NCBI GenBank assembly: GCA_030949405.1
Contig: JAUZSN010000002.1
Location: forward strand, 558,001-622,000
From: Methylococcales bacterium
GTDB lineage: Bacteria; Pseudomonadota; Gammaproteobacteria; Methylococcales; Methylomonadaceae
DNA: 64,000 nt
Reading direction: 5' to 3'
In this document: in pieces, positions 1 through 9,606 of the stretch
How positions within the stretch are numbered: the first letter of the stretch is position 1
Layout of the letters: each line of letters starts with the position of its first letter
The notes under the pieces: generated by a model
Told to the model about the DNA's origin: nothing
Seen by the model: only the letters and a program-made list of their open reading frames with translations
Databases searched by the model: none
Made by a program: the position numbers and the translations under genes

Positions 1-3000
1 GAATTAACAACCGATAGTTTAACGATTAAACAAAGCTGTGCTGATGATTATTGGCGAAAACAACTCTATCCACGGACAGCCTTGCAGGTTTCATTGTTAA
101 CGGCGTATTATCAAACGCCGAGTGAATTATTAGCCAGTGTCGCTACCGTTTCTTCATCGGCTGATGTTATTCCAAAAGGGGGGAATTTAGAGGCGTTATT
201 AACGCACTGTGAACAACTTATTAATCAAGCAGAGTCTCAGTTTGAGTCTATTTATAAAACTTTAACACAGGCTTTTCAGGATGAAAAATTTAAAAAAAGC
301 TATGTGAAAATTTTTGAAACCTTAGCGAAAACCTTACATTCTTGGCTAAAGGGCGAAGCACTCGCACTACCTGAAATTGACGCGTTAGATTTATTCAGCG
401 ATCAGATGATTTATCAGGCCTTAAATGGGGCTAAATTTAGAAAAACAAAATTACAAAGCACGGATGAACGTAAAGCAGAATACATTGCAACGCTCACGAT
501 TGAAAACAGTGCTTTTAATGAATTGTTTGATGCCATTAATCAGGTAAGCTTACATTTTCGCTTAGGCTTGGTGAATGATTTACAGACACGGCTTGATGTG
601 TATTTACAGCCGTTAAATCAGCTGACATTTGATGATTTAATTACCCATTTATCCACAGCGATTCGTCATGACAAACAAAAGCAGTTAATTAATCTTTTAC
701 GGCAACGATTTCAGGTGGCTTTAATTGACGAATTTCAGGATACCGACGAACAGCAATGGCAAATTTTTAGCGCGTTATTTGCAGAATCCGCTCATTTTAT
801 GTATTTAATCGGTGATCCTAAACAGGCTATTTATAAATTTCGAGGGGCGGATATATTTTCGTATTTTACGGCGAAAGATCAAGCACAACATCCCTTTACC
901 TTAGCGCGTAATTGGCGGTCTCATCCTAACTTAGTCAACGCGGTGAATCGACTTTTTTCCCGCAAAGAGGCTTTTGTATTTGAAAAACTTTCTTTTTATA
1001 ACGTTGATCCTGCCCTTGAAACCTCCGCAGGTGAGATTTATTATCAGCAAGAAATCTGTGCGCCGATGATGTTATGGCAGCTCGGTGAAAGTGACAGTAA
1101 TACGGGGGACTGGACCAGTGGCAAAGCGGCGAAAGTGATTAAAATTGCGGTGGTCAATGAAGTGGTTGATTTATTAACAAATGATTATTTTTTGAAACAA
1201 AAGGCTGAAAAAATAAAGATCGCCCCTAAAGCCATCGCTATTTTAGTGAGAAGCAATCAACAAGCCAGTGATTATCAATTGGCCTTACAACAGCGGGGTG
1301 TTCCAGCGGTTATTAATAGCACGCAATCGGTGTTTGCATCGCCACAAGCTTTTGAGTTGTACCAGCTTTTAGAAGCGGTTGCCTTAATAACCGATATTTC
1401 ACGTTTAAAACAAGCATTAGCCTTAGATTGGTTTGGTTTACAGGGCCAATCATTCTATGCCTTGATGAATAATGAAATCGAATTAGATGGCTGGGTTTCA
1501 CGGTTTAATGATTACCATTTATTATGGCAACAACACGGTTTAATGGTGATGATGTCCCGCTTATTAGCTCACGAACGTGTTTATCAACATTTATCGACCC
1601 ACCCGTTAGCCGAACGTAGTTTAAGTAATTTAAATCATTTGATCGAATTAGTGCAGCAAGTTGAAATGGAGCAAACATTAGGCGTCCATAAAACCTTGGA
1701 TTATTTAGCCCATGCGATTCAACAAGCAGAACACGGAAGTTCGGAAGAGCAACAATTACGTCTTGAGAGTGATGACGACGCGGTTAAAATTGTCACGATG
1801 CACCGTTCTAAAGGCTTGGAATATCAAATTGTTTTTTGTCCTTTTTTATGGCAAAGCAATGAGCGACTCAAGCAAGAAAAGGAATTAATTAACTGTCATA
1901 CTTCGGGGAGAATGATTACCGATTTAGGGTCATCAAAATTTGAGAAGCATAAATTAATGGCGTTAAATGAGCAATTAGCTGAAGATTTACGCATTTTATA
2001 TGTTGCGGTGACGCGGGCAAAATACCGTTGTTACATGACGTGGGCCAATGTGCGGAGTAAACAATCGCCTAATAATTCAGCATTGGCTTATTTGATGGAT
2101 TTTGATGACGATAATTTTGAGGCGCAGCAACAAAAATTACAACATCTTAAGCATGAACAGGATGAGGTGTTTGATTATGCCTTACTGGATCGAGAGGCTG
2201 TTTTATCGGGTTTTTATAACGAAAACTCACCCATGATTGATTTTAAAGTCAAATTAAGAAAACGGTCACTGAACAATTCTTGGCAACTGAGTAGTTATAC
2301 GGCCTTAGCGACGTTAACTAAAACTGAGCATTTTGATACTAATGAGAGTGAAACGGAAAATGACATTAATAAGCCCGATACTCCGCTTATTCTGGCTTTA
2401 CCCCGAGGGGCGCATACAGGGAATGTGATTCATAGTTTATTGGAGTTTAATTATTTCAAAAATTTAGCCGATCCTGAGAGGGATATGAGTGAACAACGGG
2501 ATAAAACCTGCTTGCGTTATGGGCTAACAATAGCGCAACCTGACGTAATTAATCAGCTTTTGCAAGCAGTTGTAAGTACGCCGCTTTCATTGACAGATGA
2601 GGAATTTTGTTTAAAAAACCTTAAACCGTGGCAATGTATTAAAGAAATGCCGTTTTATTTAGCGGTTAACGTATTTAATGTGACCGAAATTAATAAACAT
2701 TTAAAGTCTTGTTTGAGTTATCAGCCCTTAAATTCAAAGCAACTGGAAGGCTATTTGACAGGGTTTATTGATTTAATCTGTGAATACGACGGGCGATATT
2801 ATGTGATGGATTATAAAACTAATTATTTAGCTAATTATGAAGAGGTAAGCTTAATTGACGCGATGCGTGAACATAATTATGGCTTGCAATATTGGCTTTA
2901 CAGTGTGGTTTTACATCTTTATTTACAGGCTCGATTACCCCATTATAATTATCAACAGCATTTTGGGGGCGTGCGTTATTTATTTGTTCGTGGGATGATT

Positions 3001-3087
3001 GCCGAAGAGCCGTTGAGCGGAGTTTATGAAACATTACCTGACTTAGAAACATTGAATGCCTTAGCGGCGGTCTTTGATCGTGACTAA
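1..3087 (+). CDS. recB: Exodeoxyribonuclease V beta subunit RecB, 5' end outside window
   Basis: This is the large helicase/nuclease subunit of RecBCD, which processes double-strand breaks for recombination. The frame is open from base 1, so the first codon shown is internal; about 1,028 codons are present of the roughly 1,200 usual, and the Walker A motif lies outside the window. Visible motifs are Walker B (LIDEFQDTDEQQW), motif III (GDPKQAIYKFRGADIF), the UvrD-type motifs VTMHRSKGLEYQIVF and LRILYVAVTRAK, and a C-terminal RecB nuclease core (GFIDLICEYDGRYYVMDYKTN) with the D...DYK catalytic pattern. It ends 133 bp before acs, same strand. recC/recD are not in the window. Identification is secure; the true start cannot be seen. 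Confidence 0.95.
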   Translation, partial: ELTTDSLTIKQSCADDYWRKQLYPRTALQVSLLTAYYQTPSELLASVATVSSSADVIPKGGNLEALLTHCEQLINQAESQFESIYKTLTQAFQDEKFKKSYVKIFETLAKTLHSWLKGEALALPEIDALDLFSDQMIYQALNGAKFRKTKLQSTDERKAEYIATLTIENSAFNELFDAINQVSLHFRLGLVNDLQTRLDVYLQPLNQLTFDDLITHLSTAIRHDKQKQLINLLRQRFQVALIDEFQDTDEQQWQIFSALFAESAHFMYLIGDPKQAIYKFRGADIFSYFTAKDQAQHPFTLARNWRSHPNLVNAVNRLFSRKEAFVFEKLSFYNVDPALETSAGEIYYQQEICAPMMLWQLGESDSNTGDWTSGKAAKVIKIAVVNEVVDLLTNDYFLKQKAEKIKIAPKAIAILVRSNQQASDYQLALQQRGVPAVINSTQSVFASPQAFELYQLLEAVALITDISRLKQALALDWFGLQGQSFYALMNNEIELDGWVSRFNDYHLLWQQHGLMVMMSRLLAHERVYQHLSTHPLAERSLSNLNHLIELVQQVEMEQTLGVHKTLDYLAHAIQQAEHGSSEEQQLRLESDDDAVKIVTMHRSKGLEYQIVFCPFLWQSNERLKQEKELINCHTSGRMITDLGSSKFEKHKLMALNEQLAEDLRILYVAVTRAKYRCYMTWANVRSKQSPNNSALAYLMDFDDDNFEAQQQKLQHLKHEQDEVFDYALLDREAVLSGFYNENSPMIDFKVKLRKRSLNNSWQLSSYTALATLTKTEHFDTNESETENDINKPDTPLILALPRGAHTGNVIHSLLEFNYFKNLADPERDMSEQRDKTCLRYGLTIAQPDVINQLLQAVVSTPLSLTDEEFCLKNLKPWQCIKEMPFYLAVNVFNVTEINKHLKSCLSYQPLNSKQLEGYLTGFIDLICEYDGRYYVMDYKTNYLANYEEVSLIDAMREHNYGLQYWLYSVVLHLYLQARLPHYNYQQHFGGVRYLFVRGMIAEEPLSGVYETLPDLETLNALAAVFDRD

Positions 3088-3220
3088 AACTGATTTTATC
3101 ATCGCACACGGCCTTTAAGTTTACGGTGGCACAGTATAAAAAACGCTTGTTTTATGCTATTGTCTTAAGTGATATATTTCTTCTTCATCGTCTATTAAGC
3201 CATCGTATCGAGACCTCATT

Positions 3221-5158
3221 ATGTCAAAGACTAAACTCTATCCCGTCAAAGCCAGTTTTGCTGAGCATTCGCATATTAATCGCGAAACGTATCAAACTTT
3301 GTATCAACAGTCGATTAATGAACCTGATGTATTTTGGGCGGAACAAGCGACTAATTTTTTAGATTGGATAAAACCGTGGGATAAAGTCAGTGAAGTTAAT
3401 TTTCCGAAAGGTGAAATCAGCTGGTTTTTAGGCGGACAACTTAATGTCAGTGTAAATTGCTTAGATCGTCATCTAGCGACGCGAGCCGATCAAGTGGCTA
3501 TTATTTGGGAAGGCGATAATCCTAATGAGGCTAAAAAAATAACCTATCGGCAATTACATCAACAGGTTTGTCAATTTGCCAATGTCTTAAAAGCACAAGG
3601 GGTTAAAAAAGGGGATCGAGTTTGTATTTATTTACCGATGATTGCCGAAGCGGCTACCGTTATTTTAGCGTGTACCCGAATAGGCGCGGTTCATTCCATC
3701 GTTTTTGGTGGTTTTTCTGTTGATTCCTTAGCGGATCGTATTAATGATGCTGATTGTCGTTATTTAATTTGTGCCGATGAAGGCGTGCGTGGTGGTAAAA
3801 AAATTCCGATTAAAGCCAATGCCGATAAAGCGGCTGCGTTAAGTCCTAATCTTAAAAAAATGATTGTCATTAAATCAACAGGCGGGGAAATAACGTGGGA
3901 TTCGGAACGTGATGTTGATTATTTTGCTGAAATGGACAATGCAGCACTTGATTGTCCCGCAGAACCTATGGATGCAGAAGACCCTTTATTTATTCTGTAC
4001 ACCTCGGGTTCAACAGGAAAACCTAAAGGCGTAGTGCATACCACGGGCGGGTATTTATTATTTGCAGCGATGACACATAAATATGTATTTGATTATCATG
4101 ACGGGGATATTTATTGGTGTACGGCGGATATAGGCTGGGTTACGGGGCATTCCTATATTATTTACGGGCCTTTATGTAATGGGGCAACGACATTAATGTT
4201 TGAAGGCATCCCGACTTACCCTGATGCCTCACGTTTTTGGCAAATTATAGATAAACATCAAGTTAATATTTTTTATACTGCGCCGACCGCTATTCGTGCC
4301 TTAATGGCGCAAGGCAATGTGTTTGTTACCTGTACCGACCGTTCGAGTTTACGCTTACTGGGTTCAGTGGGTGAGCCTATTAATCCCGAAGCGTGGGAAT
4401 GGTATTATTACAGTGTTGGTGAGAGTCGTTGTCCGATTGTTGATACTTGGTGGCAAACGGAAACGGGGGGTATTTTAATTACGCCATTAGCAGGTGCGAT
4501 TGATTTAAAACCAGGGTCGGCTACGTTACCATTTTTTGGAATTAAACCTGAAATTGTTGATAATGACGGTCTTATTATGGAAGGGGAAGCCAGTGGTATT
4601 TTATTATTAAAGGGATCTTGGCCAGGACAAGCACGGACGATTTATGGGGATCATCAACGTTTTATTGATACCTATTTTGCCAGTTATCCTAATTATTATT
4701 TTGCAGGGGATGGCGCGCGTCGTGATAAAGACGGTTATTTTTGGATTACAGGTCGTGTTGATGATGTGATTAATGTTTCAGGTCATCGAATGGGAACAGC
4801 GGAAGTTGAAAGTGCTTTAGTTCTACATCACCATGTTGCCGAGGCTGCGGTGGTGGGTTATCCTCATGATATTAAAGGGCAGGGGATTTATGCGTATGTC
4901 ACGTTGAATGTCGGGGTTGAACCTACGGAAGCTCTTAGAATGGAATTGGTTAATTTGGTTAGAAAAGAAATTGGAGCGATTGCAAATCCAGATGTGATTC
5001 AATGGGCAACAGGGTTACCTAAAACGCGATCAGGAAAAATTATGCGTCGTATTCTGCGTAAAGTGGCGGCCAATGAAATTGAGAGTTTAGGTGATACTTC
5101 AACGCTGGCTGACCCTGCGGTGGTTGATGATATTATTGAGCATCGCGCTAATCAATAA
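3221..5158 (+). CDS. acs: Acetyl-CoA synthetase (AMP-forming)
   Basis: Converts acetate, ATP and CoA to acetyl-CoA through an acetyl-AMP intermediate. The 645-residue length matches the family. The AMP-binding P-loop [12 protein letters not shown] lies at about residues 260-271, the adenylate-forming motif [10 protein letters not shown] at about 408-417, and the C-terminal [10 protein letters not shown] places the regulatory and catalytic lysine at residue 606, the site acetylated in well-studied homologues. The ATG at 3221 gives the full conserved N-terminus (acetyl-CoA synthetase family opening with [10 protein letters not shown]). It stands alone between recB and a small transporter. In a methanotroph it probably serves acetate scavenging or overflow recovery; that role is inference. 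Confidence 0.96.
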   Translation: MSKTKLYPVKASFAEHSHINRETYQTLYQQSINEPDVFWAEQATNFLDWIKPWDKVSEVNFPKGEISWFLGGQLNVSVNCLDRHLATRADQVAIIWEGDNPNEAKKITYRQLHQQVCQFANVLKAQGVKKGDRVCIYLPMIAEAATVILACTRIGAVHSIVFGGFSVDSLADRINDADCRYLICADEGVRGGKKIPIKANADKAAALSPNLKKMIVIKSTGGEITWDSERDVDYFAEMDNAALDCPAEPMDAEDPLFILYTSGSTGKPKGVVHTTGGYLLFAAMTHKYVFDYHDGDIYWCTADIGWVTGHSYIIYGPLCNGATTLMFEGIPTYPDASRFWQIIDKHQVNIFYTAPTAIRALMAQGNVFVTCTDRSSLRLLGSVGEPINPEAWEWYYYSVGESRCPIVDTWWQTETGGILITPLAGAIDLKPGSATLPFFGIKPEIVDNDGLIMEGEASGILLLKGSWPGQARTIYGDHQRFIDTYFASYPNYYFAGDGARRDKDGYFWITGRVDDVINVSGHRMGTAEVESALVLHHHVAEAAVVGYPHDIKGQGIYAYVTLNVGVEPTEALRMELVNLVRKEIGAIANPDVIQWATGLPKTRSGKIMRRILRKVAANEIESLGDTSTLADPAVVDDIIEHRANQ

Positions 5159-5219
5159 CGTTGATAGAGGCGCGAGGTTTTGCGTCTCAATAACCCTCAC
5201 TTTTTAAGAACGCTAAATT

Positions 5220-5525
5220 ATGCAACTCTCTCTTGAAACCATTGGTTATATTGCCGCTTTTTGCACGACCAGTTCATTTTTACCGCAAGCTATTTTAACG
5301 ATTCGTACTAAAGATACAGAATCGCTTTCATTAGGGATGTATAGCTTATTTACGATTGGGGTATTTCTTTGGTTGATCTATGGTATTTATAAAGAAGATA
5401 CGGCGTTAATCTGGGCAAATTCAATTACGCTGGTTCTTTCGGGTATTATTTTATCGTTTAAAATAAGCGGTATGATGCGTAAGGTTTTTAATAAAATTCG
5501 TCAAAAAAGAAAGCGTGATTTGTAG
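5220..5525 (+). CDS. SemiSWEET (MtN3/PQ-loop) small transporter
   Basis: A 101-residue protein with three predicted membrane helices (about residues 6-25, 40-56 and 63-82) and the PQ motif at residues 22-23 in the first helix, as in bacterial SemiSWEETs. These half-size transporters dimerise to move small sugars down a gradient. The motif order (TTSSFLPQ, SLSLGMYSLF, WANSIT) fits the family well. It begins 61 bp after acs on the same strand, with a weak imperfect hairpin (gaggcgc/gcgtctc) between, so co-transcription is possible but not shown. The substrate cannot be told from sequence. Confidence 0.85.
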   Translation: MQLSLETIGYIAAFCTTSSFLPQAILTIRTKDTESLSLGMYSLFTIGVFLWLIYGIYKEDTALIWANSITLVLSGIILSFKISGMMRKVFNKIRQKRKRDL

Positions 5526-5569
5526 GAGGATTTAATGCGATTTGAATTCGCGTTAGGTAAAGGTGCTTG

Positions 5570-5592
5570 CTCCCAACGTCTTCGTTGGGAAC
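5570..5592. repeat. REP-like hairpin
   Basis: The sequence reads cccaacg, a TCTT loop, then cgttggg: a 7-bp perfect stem flanked by ctc and aac. It has no T-run, so it is less likely to be a terminator than a short dispersed palindromic repeat. It begins about 45 bp after the SemiSWEET gene. Confidence 0.45.
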
Positions 5593-5695
5593 GACTAAAT
5601 TAGAAGCTCGTTTTAAATTAATAATAAAATCAATTATTTAATGAAAAATATTCTAAATATCCCCAATTTTGGGAATAGCCAAGTAAGAATCATAA

Positions 5696-5735
5696 ATGTA
5701 CAATACGTTTTAACACAATAAAACGTATTGTACAT
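5696..5735. repeat. Perfect 17-bp inverted repeat with 6-nt loop
   Basis: Left arm ATGTACAATACGTTTTA (5696-5712), spacer ACACAA, right arm TAAAACGTATTGTACAT (5719-5735): all 17 pairs match. Such a long AT-rich hairpin beside a transposase remnant may be a transposon end structure, a bidirectional terminator or an operator. It is about 190 bp left of the visible IS110-type coding remnant. Confidence 0.6.
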
Positions 5736-5923
5736 TTTAATGCAAATACCTTCTTTTTCCGCATTAGTAGGATCAAACTATTTACTCAGTTCAAGTGGAA
5801 ATAGAAAATATAATTAACACTTGTATCTTAGATTCCAGTGTTAATTTAGTTAAATAAATGGCACTATCCAATGACGGTTGGATGAGAGGTAGAGACACTG
5901 TAATTATTCTTGATTAGAAAGTC

Positions 5924-6590
5924 GTGGGTCAGATTAGTGCCTACTTCTCTTTTATAACGCCTTTAAATGCGAACAGTATCTTGTGCCTGCAACTAAGCAA
6001 GAGCACGAATAGTTTAGTCACTCGCTGTGACCAATTAGAAAAGTCTAAAACACAAGAAAATAATCATTTAGAAGCTAGTGTAAATAAACAGACATCGCGT
6101 TCTATCAAACGATTACAAAAAGCGATTAATAATGAAATTGATCGGGGTTAAAAAACACATTGCGGACATTGTTAAAAAAAACGAATGTCTCAGTCAGCAA
6201 GTCAAATTATTAACAAGCATTAACGGTATTGGTGAGCGTACTGCATGGAGTATTTTAGCGTATATTGGTGATATTAATTTCTTTTCAAGTTCAAAACAAA
6301 TTGCCAGTTATGCGGGATTAACGCCTAAGATCATACAGTCAGGTACAAGCATTGATAAATCATCCTTATCTAAGCTTGGGCATAAACGATTGCGTAAATC
6401 GCTTTATATGCCAGCACTTGTCGCTATTCGATACAACCCAATGCTGAAGCTTGTTTATGAGCGTTTAGTTAATAATGGTAAGCCTAAAAAAGTAGCGATA
6501 ATCGCTGTCATGAGAAAATTATTAATTTTGTCCTATGGTGTCTTAAAGTCAGAAAAACCATTTGATATAAATTACCAAATTAAGAGCTAG
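5924..6590 (+). pseudogene. IS110-family transposase, truncated and frameshifted
   Basis: Two overlapping frames together encode the middle and C-terminal parts of an IS110-type (DEDD/Transposase_20) transposase. The first frame (5924-6151) carries the helical linker, the second (6132-6590) the C-terminal domain with the signature INGIGERTAWSILAYIGDI...FSSSKQIASYAGLTP and the GHKRLRKSLYMPALVAIRYNP stretch. One extra base in the G run near 6147 separates them (NEIDR / VKKHIADIV). The N-terminal RuvC-like catalytic domain of about 100 residues is missing. The element cannot make an active transposase. I could not define its ends or a bridge RNA. Confidence 0.8.
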
Positions 6591-6667
6591 GGTTTTAAAG
6601 AGTAAATCAAAATAAGCTTAATTTTTAATAAATAAAAGTAAAATAGAGTTGCTTTTTAAGACAGTAT

Positions 6668-6778
6668 CTGACCCCTTGGTTTGCAAGCTGGCTGACCCCT
6701 TGGTTCAAAGCTGGCTGACCCCTTGGTTCAAAGCTGGCTGACCCCTTGGTTTCCTTGGTTTTCAGACCCCTTGGTTTT
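6668..6778. repeat. Tandem repeat, about 23-bp unit
   Basis: A unit reading ctgaccccttggttcaaag followed by ctgg starts at 6668, 6692, 6715 and 6738, so spacing is 24, 23 and 23 bp. It then decays into shorter ccttggtttt and gaccccttggttttc pieces up to about 6778. There are no unique spacers, so this is a simple tandem array and not CRISPR. Confidence 0.8.
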
Positions 6779-6967
6779 CAATTGTTACGGTTATTACGCT
6801 GATATTAAAAAGTCCAATGGAACATTTGTCTGAGCTTTACGATAATAGTTATGAAGTTTTATTTTTAAACTTTTCTGAAAGTCTTATTTTATTGTTTATT
6901 TCATCTTCATTAGGGGGTACTGGGTTCATGGGGCGTATTGCATTATCAACTTAAGCAAATGAAATTG
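6779..6967 (+). pseudogene. Probable C-terminal remnant of cell-division protein FtsX
   Basis: Directly after the tandem repeat one frame reads IVTVITLILKSPMEHLSELY followed by DNSYEVLFLNFSESLILLFI and SSSLGG; after a shift the next frame reads HYQLKQMKLA and stops. The pattern (segment ending ..ELY, hydrophobic final helix, short basic tail such as xxHLRQ) resembles the end of FtsX, the permease-like divisome protein. No start codon or upstream domain is present and no ftsE lies nearby, so it is at best a stranded fragment. The assignment rests on memory of the FtsX tail only. Confidence 0.35.
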
Positions 6968-6985
6968 GCGTAGTATTTTTACTCC

Positions 6986-8917
6986 CTATCTTTTAATCCA
7001 ATGCGCTAACGTATCATAAAGAAGTTTTGAATCAATAGGTTTGGGTACATGGGTATTCATCCCCGCATCAATAAATTTTTGTTTTTCTTCATCCATCGCA
7101 TAGGCGGTCATGGCTATAATGGGAATATTTTTAAGCTGTTGACGAATAATTCTAGTGGCCTCTATTCCATCCATTTCAGGCATTTGTACATCCATTAAAA
7201 TAGCATGGTAATGGTTTTCAGGGTCAAGTGCTTTGGTAACCGCTTCCTTACCATTATTGGCTATATCAACCTTAATTCCTGCTGTTTTCAAAAATTCAGT
7301 GGCGACTAATTGATTAATTTTATTATCTTCTGCTAATAAGATGTGAGCATTCTCTAAAATATTAACCTTTTCAGGTTTTTGAACGACCTCTTCTTGTGCT
7401 TTGACGATAATAGGTGATTGTTCATCCTGAAAACCTAGGTTCACTGTAAATGTAAAGGTACTTCCTATATCAAAGTCACTTTCGACAGAAATATTCCCCC
7501 CCATTAATTCTGTGAGTTGTTTACAAATAGCCAGCCCTAATCCTGTCCCTCCAAATTGTCGGGTGGTTGATGTATCTGCTTGGGTAAAGGGTTTAAATAA
7601 CTTTTTTATTTGCTCAGGGGTAATCCCTATACCTGAATCTTGAACATTAAAAATTAGCTTAATTGTGTTATCAGTGCTATTACCTTTTTTAATGGTAACG
7701 ATGACTTCCCCTTGTTCGGTAAATTTAATGGCATTACTAATTAAATTAATCAAAATTTGTCTTAAACGTAACGCATCACCGACTAAAAATTGTGGCACAT
7801 TAGGGTTAATAGAACAGGATAAAGTGATATTTTTTTCTAAAGCACGCTCATTGCCAAGATTAAGTGCTTTATCAATTACGTCTACTGATAAATGAAATTT
7901 TTTATTTTCAATTTCTAACATTCCTGCTTCAATTTTTGAAAAATCTAAAATATCATTAATAATTCCCAGTAGGTCGGCGGCCGAATGATTTATTTTAAAT
8001 AAATAATCATGTAATTTAGAGCTAAGATCATTTTTTAAGGCTAATTCACTGAGTCCAATAATAGCATTCATGGGAGTACGAATTTCATGACTCATGTTAG
8101 CTAGAAAATTGCTTTTAGTTTGATTCGCTTGATTGGCTTTATCTTTTTCAATGATTAGTTCTTTTTCAATGGTTTTTAACTCATCCATCATCGTTGCAAA
8201 ACCTTTAAATAAAGCACCATATTCATCGTTGCGTTGTATTTCTTTGGCAAGGCTATAGTTCCTATTTTCTGGAACTTTTTTCATAATATTTAATAAGGCA
8301 TAAATAGGATTTGAAAAAATTCTTTGGAAAAAATAAGTAAGGATAAAAATAATCAATAGTGTTACAACAATAACAGCAAGTAATGAGTAAGCTAAATTAA
8401 TAGTTCTTGCTTTTAAATCTTTAGTATCAGCAATAATATGTAGTATTCCTATTTCCCTGTTTTCAAGCTTAATAGATACAATTGCGTCAAAATTTTCCCA
8501 AAAATAAAATAAATTTGGTTCACTCGGTAAATTATTATGTTGGTAATTATGTAACTTAGCTTTGGAATTCTCCATTAATTTATTTTTTTCATTAACACTA
8601 AGATGCTCATGAAAATAGCTAACAAATACTTCGCTATTTTCTTGGTAAATTATGGTAGCTACCATGCTAGAATTATCCGCCAATGAGGCTATCATTTCTT
8701 TAGTATCTTCTTTTTTACTAAAACTAAGTGCCGTTGCAATGTTAATACTACTTACATTAGCTATTTGTGTAATCGTTTTTATTTCATTTTGTTTAACATC
8801 AATAAGGTAGGTATAAAAAATAAAACTACAGGCAATGGATAGGGCAATAACAGCCGTTGAACTTAAAATAAGCACTAATTTAGTACGAATTGATAAATCA
8901 GAAAATTTTTTAATCAT
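6986..8917 (-). CDS. Hybrid sensor histidine kinase with receiver domain (CHASE8-like sensor)
   Basis: A 643-residue membrane sensor kinase. Order: helix at about 15-37, periplasmic sensor to about 172, second helix at about 176-197, HAMP-like linker to about 250, HisKA with the phospho-accepting H277 in [15 protein letters not shown], HATPase with the N box near N395 and GGTGLGL at 456-462, then a receiver with LLAEDN at 527-532, phospho-acceptor D576 and K626. The sensor part (ATALSF...[18 protein letters not shown]) recalls the CHASE8 domain of YfiN. It is transcribed divergently from a YfiR-like gene 96 bp away, which suggests that YfiR restrains this kinase. No separate output gene is next to it. 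Confidence 0.88.
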   Translation of the reverse strand: MIKKFSDLSIRTKLVLILSSTAVIALSIACSFIFYTYLIDVKQNEIKTITQIANVSSINIATALSFSKKEDTKEMIASLADNSSMVATIIYQENSEVFVSYFHEHLSVNEKNKLMENSKAKLHNYQHNNLPSEPNLFYFWENFDAIVSIKLENREIGILHIIADTKDLKARTINLAYSLLAVIVVTLLIIFILTYFFQRIFSNPIYALLNIMKKVPENRNYSLAKEIQRNDEYGALFKGFATMMDELKTIEKELIIEKDKANQANQTKSNFLANMSHEIRTPMNAIIGLSELALKNDLSSKLHDYLFKINHSAADLLGIINDILDFSKIEAGMLEIENKKFHLSVDVIDKALNLGNERALEKNITLSCSINPNVPQFLVGDALRLRQILINLISNAIKFTEQGEVIVTIKKGNSTDNTIKLIFNVQDSGIGITPEQIKKLFKPFTQADTSTTRQFGGTGLGLAICKQLTELMGGNISVESDFDIGSTFTFTVNLGFQDEQSPIIVKAQEEVVQKPEKVNILENAHILLAEDNKINQLVATEFLKTAGIKVDIANNGKEAVTKALDPENHYHAILMDVQMPEMDGIEATRIIRQQLKNIPIIAMTAYAMDEEKQKFIDAGMNTHVPKPIDSKLLYDTLAHWIKR

Positions 8918-9013
8918 TGAAAATATGTTGTTTAAAATTTTGTTGAGATTAGGTATACTTTATAAGCATTTTGTTAAGCCCTTCTTAATTTATAGAATTT
9001 ATATGAGATTATT

Positions 9014-9601
9014 GTGTATAAACAATCAGTAACTTTACCTTTAAATAAGGTTACTAGAAAAAAAACTAATAAGATTAGATTCTATCTAATTTTATGTTGC
9101 TTTTCCATGTTATTTTTTTCTACCCCTAGTTTTTCTGTTGATCGAGAAGAAATGAAGGCAGTTTATTTAGGTGTTGTCTCTAAACATGTTATTTGGTTAA
9201 CTAATACAGCAATACAGCAGCAGGAAAGCTCTTTTTTTAATATTTGTATTTTTGGTGATGATAGCTTTGGTGGTTATCTAAAATTATATGATAATAAAAA
9301 AATTAAAAATAAACCTGTAAAAATTTTACACCCTAAAGAAATTGAAAATCTCGCTGATTGCCAGCTGGTTTTTATTGGTCAATCTAAACGCGGTAGTTTA
9401 GCTAAAATTTTTAACTTTATTGACGGTAAAGCTATTTTAACTGTAAGTTTAATTCGTGGTTTTGCTGAAAAAAAAGGCATGATTCAGTTTTATGAAAATG
9501 GCTCACGATTGGATGTTAAGATAAATTATCAGGTAACACTTAATCATGGTTTTGAGATTAAATCATCACTATTAAAATATTCTAAAGTTATTAATCGGTA
9601 A
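9014..9601 (+). CDS. YfiR-family (DUF4154) periplasmic protein
   Basis: A 195-residue protein starting at GTG 9014 (the ATG at 9003 runs into a stop after nine codons). A basic N-terminus and hydrophobic stretch (about 25-42, ending TPSFSVD) look like a signal peptide. The mature part shows the YfiR pattern: VYLGVVSKHVIWL near the start, a CQLVFIG strand, then ILTVSLIRGFAEKKGMIQFY and a final ISS/KSSLLKYSKVI-type helix. In the Pseudomonas YfiBNR system YfiR is a periplasmic inhibitor of an inner-membrane enzyme. Here it precedes a TonB receptor by 5 bp (same operon) and is divergent from a kinase with a YfiN-like sensor. Confidence 0.82.
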   Translation: MYKQSVTLPLNKVTRKKTNKIRFYLILCCFSMLFFSTPSFSVDREEMKAVYLGVVSKHVIWLTNTAIQQQESSFFNICIFGDDSFGGYLKLYDNKKIKNKPVKILHPKEIENLADCQLVFIGQSKRGSLAKIFNFIDGKAILTVSLIRGFAEKKGMIQFYENGSRLDVKINYQVTLNHGFEIKSSLLKYSKVINR

Positions 9602-9606
9602 TTTTA

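Larger units (their letters stand above)
5526..5923. other. Non-coding stretch with REP-like hairpin and a perfect palindrome
   Basis: No gene is seen here. It holds a short hairpin at 5570-5592 (cccaacg-tctt-cgttggg) of the kind scattered as REP-like repeats, and a long perfect palindrome at 5696-5735 listed separately. The right part runs into the remnant of an IS110-type element. The base composition is very AT-rich. Confidence 0.6.

Noticed and set aside
6668-6778. Possible CRISPR array
   Set aside because: Units follow each other directly with no unique spacers, and no cas gene is present.
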